Shown here in pieces: positions 60,247 to 64,000 of a DNA stretch of 64,000 nt; the stretch's first letter is position 1; every line of letters begins with the position of its first letter. The notes below the pieces were generated by a model. The model ran no database searches, had not been told where the DNA came from, and saw only the letters and a program-made list of their open reading frames with translations. Source of the stretch: Subdoligranulum variabile (GTDB lineage Bacteria; Bacillota; Clostridia; Oscillospirales; Ruminococcaceae); NCBI GenBank assembly GCA_004554775.1, contig SFKI01000002.1:231058-295057 (forward strand), read 5' to 3'. Both the position numbers and the translations under genes were made by a program.

Positions 60247-61035
60247 ATGAAGAAAAACCTGTTTTCTCTGCTTGCGGCACTGGTGCTGTGCCTGTTCTGC
60301 GCCGTGCCGGCGTTTGCCGAAATGCCGCTGGTGATGGACACCTACGAGCTGTTCAAACCCGAAGTGACCGCTGAATTGGAACAAAAGGCGCAGGACGCCA
60401 GTGCCGGGCACGGTGTCAACGTCTACCTGCTGACGGTGGCTGACATCGGCGGGCAGAACGTGCGCGAGTTTGCCAAGGACTGGTACCGCAGCTATGACCT
60501 TGGCTATGGCGAGGGCAAAAGCGGCATTTTATTCCTGATTGCGCTGGATTCCCGCGATTATGTCACGATCACCTACGGCGGCGGCGTGACCGCCTTTACC
60601 GACTACCGCATTGCACAGATCGAGGATAAGATCGTGCCGATGCTGTCGGACGGATCGTATTACAAGGCCTCCGACACCTACATAGAAATGTGCGCTGACA
60701 CGCTGGATTTCTATGCCGAAAAGGGTGCACCGCTGGACAGCGGCAACGACCCCGCCAAGGGTTGGATCAAGTGGGTGTTTGTGTTTGTCATTCCGCTGGC
60801 TGTGGCGTGTATTGTCTGCGGCATCTTCTATGCGCAGATGAAAACCGCCAACGAGCAGTCCCACGCCAACGCCTACATGCCCGCCGAGGGTCTGGCGCTG
60901 TCCGTGGTGGAGGACACCTACACCCACACCACCGAAACCGAGCGCTACGACCCCGTCAAGGTTAAGGACGACAGTTCCAGCGGGTCGAGTACCGACAGCG
61001 ACGGTTTTGGCGGCAGCTCGGGCGGAAAATTCTAA
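60247..61035 (+). CDS. TPM-domain membrane protein (YdjH-like)
   Basis: About 262 residues. Signal peptide (LLAALVLCLFCAVPAFA), a TPM domain (DTYELFKPEVTAELEQKAQD, VYLLTVADIGGQNVREFAKD, GILFLIALDSRDYVTITYGGG), one membrane helix (WVFVFVIPLAVACIVCGIFY) and a Ser/Gly tail ending GGSSGGKF. TPM domains also occur in photosystem assembly factor TLP18/Psb32 proteins. I use ATG 60247 behind AAAGGGGG over the ATG at 60226, which overlaps the previous stop. Last gene of the cluster. Confidence 0.87.
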   Translation: MKKNLFSLLAALVLCLFCAVPAFAEMPLVMDTYELFKPEVTAELEQKAQDASAGHGVNVYLLTVADIGGQNVREFAKDWYRSYDLGYGEGKSGILFLIALDSRDYVTITYGGGVTAFTDYRIAQIEDKIVPMLSDGSYYKASDTYIEMCADTLDFYAEKGAPLDSGNDPAKGWIKWVFVFVIPLAVACIVCGIFYAQMKTANEQSHANAYMPAEGLALSVVEDTYTHTTETERYDPVKVKDDSSSGSSTDSDGFGGSSGGKF

Positions 61036-61052
61036 GAATACTAACTTTTATA

Positions 61053-61095
61053 ACAGCGGCGGCTTTCGTAAAGGAAGCCGCCGCTGGGCTTTTAT
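61053..61095 (+). terminator. Terminator of the SPFH/TPM cluster
   Basis: CAGCGGCGGCTT pairs with AAGCCGCCGCTG (12 bp) around a 10-base loop; GGGCTTTTAT follows. The 150 bases from here to the ABC gene hold no supported gene. Confidence 0.88.
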
Positions 61096-61242
61096 CGAAA
61101 TTTTTCGTTATGGCGGTGAGAAATGTTCTGCTGTTTAGGGGTGCTGTAAACATTCTCGCTTTCTGTATCTACGATTTTTTCCGCAAGCGAGATTGCCGTA
61201 TCATCAACACGGCGTTCGCGGTATTTGAACAGGGCGACGGTG

Positions 61243-62958
61243 TCAATGCGCCAGCGTGTAAAGGGCATTGAAGTAACCGCCGCGCCGGACGAGCTCTTCA
61301 AACGTGCCGGTCTCGGCCAGGCGGCCATCTTTGAGGACGAGAATTCCATCGTATTCTTGCAGCAGCGAGGCTTCCAGCCGGTGCGTTACCACAACGCGGG
61401 TAATGCCGGTGAGTGAGAGAATGTCCTGCGAGATTTCGTGTGCAGTCTGGGCATCCAGCGCGGCGGTGGCCTCGTCGGCCAGAAAGATCGAGGAATGTTT
61501 AAGCAGCGCACGGGCAATGGCGATGCGCTGCTTTTCACCGCCAGAAAGTTTGCTGCCTCCCTCACCGCACAGGGCATCGAGCCCGCGCCGGGCGACGAGT
61601 TCCTCCAAGTGCGCGCGACAGATGACCTCATTTATCGTTTTGTCCGGGAAAGCGCGGAACATCGTGATATTATCCCGGATGGACGCATTAAACACAAAGA
61701 CATTCTGCTGCACAACGGAGACAAGGTCATTCAGCGATTCCGACGCAAGGGCGCGGATGTCGATACCATCAAAAAGTATCTGCCCGTCAGCGCCTGATTC
61801 CGGGCTATGCAAAAGGCGAAGCAGCGTGGATTTTCCGCCGCCGCTGGCACCAACAACAGCGTACGCCCTGCCTGCTTCGAGTCTGACGGAGAGGTCGTTC
61901 AGCACGGGTTTGCCGGGCGTGTAGCTGTAGGATACCTGCCGCAGTTCGATTTGTTCGTTGAGCTGCGGCAGCGTCTGCCCGCCCGGCTGTGCGGTCTGCC
62001 CGGCGAGAGCATCGGCCAGTTTTTGTACAAGCGCCAGCGCCGCTTTGCGGGCGGCCAGCAGACTGGGCAGCTCGGCGAGCGGCTCGACCAGAAAATTCAT
62101 CAGGTTGACAAACATAATCACGATGCCGGGCGTAACACCCCGTCCGCTGAGCGCCAGCCAGGTGCCCAGTAAAAATACGCCCAGCTGCGCCGCGACCCCG
62201 GTAAAGGAACCGGCGCTTTCCAAAAGCGTTTGCAGTTGCAGGCGGGTGCGCTTTTGCTGCTCAAGACGATGGTTTTCTGCGGCAAATCGCTTGTTTATCT
62301 CTATCTCTGCGCGGAAGCTACGGATGACGGGAAAGCCGTTTAAGCAGTCTGACAAAAACGCGGTAAAATCCCTGTTGCAATCAGAGACAAGGCGGGTAGC
62401 ATTGGCAAGCCTGTTCCCCGCTGCCAGCGATGCTGCAAAGGGCAGCTGTGCCAGCACGAGCGCGGCCAGCGTCAGCGGCGCTGAGTAGGCCAGCATCATA
62501 GCCAGTGCCCCGGCAAAGCAGCACAACTTTGTGAGTAAGGCAAACTGCTGGGTCAGGTAGTCATTTTCGATGGTTGCGGCGTCGTTGGTCAGGGCCGAGA
62601 GGTAGGCGGCGGAGGGCGGCCGCTGGAAATCCGGCACAGATTTTTGCATCAGGTAAGATACAGCGCAGTTTCTGTACTGCTCCATGGCCGCAGCCAGAAA
62701 GCGCGGTTTAGCGCAGAATAAAAGTGCAGCGCCGCAGAAAATCAAAAGAAAGAACCCGCCGCAGGCTCGGACCAGCACCCCAAAGGGCAGTGCCCCCGGC
62801 GCACCAGCGGCTGCATCAATGAGCTGCTGCATCAGCCAGGAAAGTATAAGGCTCAGCACGGCATTGAGCAGTGAGGCCAACGCCGCTGCGGCAAACGCCA
62901 GCCGGTTTTTGCGGTAGAAGGACCCGCGCAGCTCACGGGCGATAGAATCAGCGTTCAT
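61243..62958 (-). CDS. ABC exporter (fused membrane and ATPase domains)
   Basis: 571 residues. Six membrane helices in the first ~310 residues, then an ATPase domain: Walker A GASGGGKST, Q-loop VVQQNVF, signature LSGGEKQR, Walker B FLADEAT, and switch His in VTHRLE. Half-transporter of the MsbA/LmrA type; these act as dimers on lipids, peptides or drugs. Substrate unknown. Start ATG 62958 behind AGGAG, 11 bases inside the TPR regulator gene, so the two form an operon. With that regulator truncated, expression may be altered. Confidence 0.92.
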   Translation of the reverse strand: MNADSIARELRGSFYRKNRLAFAAAALASLLNAVLSLILSWLMQQLIDAAAGAPGALPFGVLVRACGGFFLLIFCGAALLFCAKPRFLAAAMEQYRNCAVSYLMQKSVPDFQRPPSAAYLSALTNDAATIENDYLTQQFALLTKLCCFAGALAMMLAYSAPLTLAALVLAQLPFAASLAAGNRLANATRLVSDCNRDFTAFLSDCLNGFPVIRSFRAEIEINKRFAAENHRLEQQKRTRLQLQTLLESAGSFTGVAAQLGVFLLGTWLALSGRGVTPGIVIMFVNLMNFLVEPLAELPSLLAARKAALALVQKLADALAGQTAQPGGQTLPQLNEQIELRQVSYSYTPGKPVLNDLSVRLEAGRAYAVVGASGGGKSTLLRLLHSPESGADGQILFDGIDIRALASESLNDLVSVVQQNVFVFNASIRDNITMFRAFPDKTINEVICRAHLEELVARRGLDALCGEGGSKLSGGEKQRIAIARALLKHSSIFLADEATAALDAQTAHEISQDILSLTGITRVVVTHRLEASLLQEYDGILVLKDGRLAETGTFEELVRRGGYFNALYTLAH

Positions 62959-63916
62959 CGCACATCTCCTGCCAAAGCGCGGTCATCTGCGGGTCGTCTA
63001 TCTGCTGCAAGGCATTTTGCGCGGCCTGGGCGGCAGTCTCGCCAAGGTCGTCGTTGGCAGTGGAGTCCTCGCCGGGCATCACAAAGCGGATGGTATCGGC
63101 GGCGTAGCTGGGGGCAGCATCAAACCGCACGGCCAGGCAGTGGGCTTCCTCGGCGGATTTTCGGGCGCTTTCCGGCTGGCCGGTTTTGAGCAAAGCATGC
63201 GCCTGGAACATGTAAAAGACCATGTTGATCTTATCCATAAAGCTGGTGCAGCCCGGGCGGGGCATAGTAGTGAAAAACGGCAGTGCCCAATCCAGCAGCG
63301 CCAGGGCCTGGGCATAGTCGCGGCTGTTCAGGAATAGATTCAGATACCCCATCACGGTGCGCACCAGTGCGGCTTCGTGGATGAGCAGCGATTCGGACAG
63401 GTACGGGACAGCTTCCTTGGCGCGCTTGGCATCCTTGGCAAAAATCATGCCGATGCAATCGCTATAGAGGCCGTTGGTATTATGCTGCTTAAAAAGTTCC
63501 AGGGCACGTTCATCATCTTCCAGATCCTGGCAGATCTCCGCCATAGCAACGTAAAGCGTCTGCTCGCTGATGCGGGGGTTGGTGTTCTGGTGCAGAAGCG
63601 GGCGGGCTTTTTCCAGCAGTTCCAGGGCACGGCGCAGTTTGGCGTTATCCCGTTTGTACAGCCCAAGTGCCTGGTACAGCATAGCGCTGCGGTAGACGAT
63701 ATCGAACGAATTGGGGTACTTTTTCAGCGCCTTTTCGGCTTCGTCCAGGCCGCTCAGGTCTTTGCTTTGCTGGCAGTGCAGCAAACGCTGGGCGGTGGCG
63801 TCAATGCGGTTATCTTTTAAGGTATAGCCCAGCAGTACGTCGACGGACGTGTCAAAAAAATCGGCCATTTCTACGATCAGTGGCAACTCCGGTGTGGACA
63901 GGCCGGTATCACATAG
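62948..63916 (-). pseudogene. XRE/TPR regulator truncated at its helix-turn-helix
   Basis: The frame opens at a stop (63917-63919) and reads TGLSTPELPLIVEMADFFDTSVDVLLGY, which is the last third of an XRE helix-turn-helix domain (usual form W-E-x-G-x-x-x-P-x-x-x-L). It continues as ~260 residues of TPR-like helices. Everything before the W-E position is missing. A TTG at 63886 with no ribosome site is the first usable start, so it is probably silent or made at low level. The upstream sequence belongs to a recombinase gene, implying insertion of a mobile element. Confidence 0.75.
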
Positions 63917-63935
63917 TTAAAGATATTGGTATCAT
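63904..63935 (-). other. Candidate attachment-site junction
   Basis: Between the recombinase stop (63936-63938) and the XRE remnant the minus strand has two GATACC hexamers 18 bases apart (GATACCAATATC... and GTGATACCGGCC). The second coincides with the W-E/D-T-G codons. Large serine recombinases of the TnpX class use a GA core dinucleotide, so the second GA is a candidate crossover point. Inference only. Confidence 0.5.
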
Positions 63936-64000
63936 TCAATCAATTTTGCCGATAAAGCGGTAGAAGATTTCTACCTCCTGTTCCCGGCTTCCGTCCTCAC
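63936..64000 (-). CDS. C-terminal end of a large serine recombinase (partial)
   Basis: The last 65 bases read in one minus-strand frame as EDGSREQEVEIFYRFIGKID followed by TGA. The REQEVEIFYRFIGKI ending matches the C-terminus of the recombinases of integrative elements (resolvase-type, DUF4368 tail). Only 20 residues are visible, so the call rests on the tail pattern and on its position next to a broken gene. Confidence 0.65.
   Translation of the reverse strand, partial: EDGSREQEVEIFYRFIGKID

Noticed and set aside
49238..61240. A shared 14-base string GAACAGGGCGACGG at 49238 and 61227
   Set aside because: Several repeated 14-mers are expected by chance in 64 kb; the flanks do not match.
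61092..61242. 58-residue minus-strand frame after the ABC exporter
   Set aside because: Its start lies inside the exporter gene without a ribosome site and the peptide has no recognisable pattern; kept as non-coding.
1..64000. CRISPR arrays, rRNA genes, prophage structural genes or replication origin
   Set aside because: No regularly spaced repeats, rRNA motifs, capsid/tail-like proteins or DnaA-box clusters were seen on either strand.

Overview
The window looks like a stretch of chromosome from a GC-rich (roughly 58-60% by eye) gut Clostridia member of the Oscillospiraceae/Ruminococcaceae, in the Faecalibacterium-Gemmiger-Subdoligranulum neighbourhood. The reasons are: Gram-positive gene orders (ylxM-ffh-rpsP-khpA-rimM-trmD and pyrH-frr-cdsA-dxr-rseP-ispG-polC), PolC, HPr with both His15 and Ser46, a GlgC/GlgD glycogen pair, an Rnf complex, strong AGGAGG-type ribosome sites and TTGACA-17-TATAAT promoters. 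The genus is an inference; no rRNA is present.

Layout. 1-5,300: an AraC/YesN-type response regulator (cut by the window edge), a large membrane protein, uvrC and ptsH, all on the minus strand. 5,550-9,740: the SRP/ribosome-maturation operon, in which TrmD is fused to a GNAT acetyltransferase. 9,950-15,240: plus-strand genes for a divergent cysteine-synthase-like enzyme, two tandem WG-repeat/SH3 lipoproteins, SpoIIID, dCMP deaminase and uridine kinase. 15,320-17,720: thiamine salvage, with thiW-thiM under a TPP riboswitch and thiE divergent from it; a second structured RNA of about 200 nt lies between the riboswitch terminator and thiW. 17,790-26,000: a C39-like lipoprotein, the glgB-glgC-glgD-glgA glycogen operon and an SGNH hydrolase. 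26,109-36,233: the polC-to-pyrH block, lacking uppS and carrying a small inverted-repeat element between ispG and polC. 36,420-38,360: a degenerate Spo0A-like regulator with an ATPase-only kinase-like partner and a DUF6514-like protein. 38,660-45,600: tRNA-Val, an FprA-type flavodiiron protein and the complete rnfCDGEAB operon. 45,800-49,170: a PepV-type dipeptidase, the L-serine dehydratase pair and tRNA-Ala.

49,378-61,035 is the most distinctive accessory region. A three-gene signalling operon (7TM sensor with a degenerate C-terminus, PAS histidine kinase, NarL-type regulator) faces away from a plus-strand cluster of three lipoproteins, a membrane-anchored zinc-ribbon protein, an SPFH/virion-core protein with three zinc ribbons, a double zinc-ribbon membrane protein and a TPM-domain protein. 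The last three resemble products of the Bacillus ydjFGHI envelope-stress operon, but no PspA is present here. A frameshifted receiver-domain relic sits at the head of the cluster.

61,243-64,000: an ABC exporter and a TPR regulator whose N-terminal XRE helix-turn-helix has been cut off. The last 65 bases read as the C-terminus of a large serine recombinase. The window therefore seems to end at the border of an integrated mobile element that interrupted the regulator within its conserved W-E/D-x-G motif.
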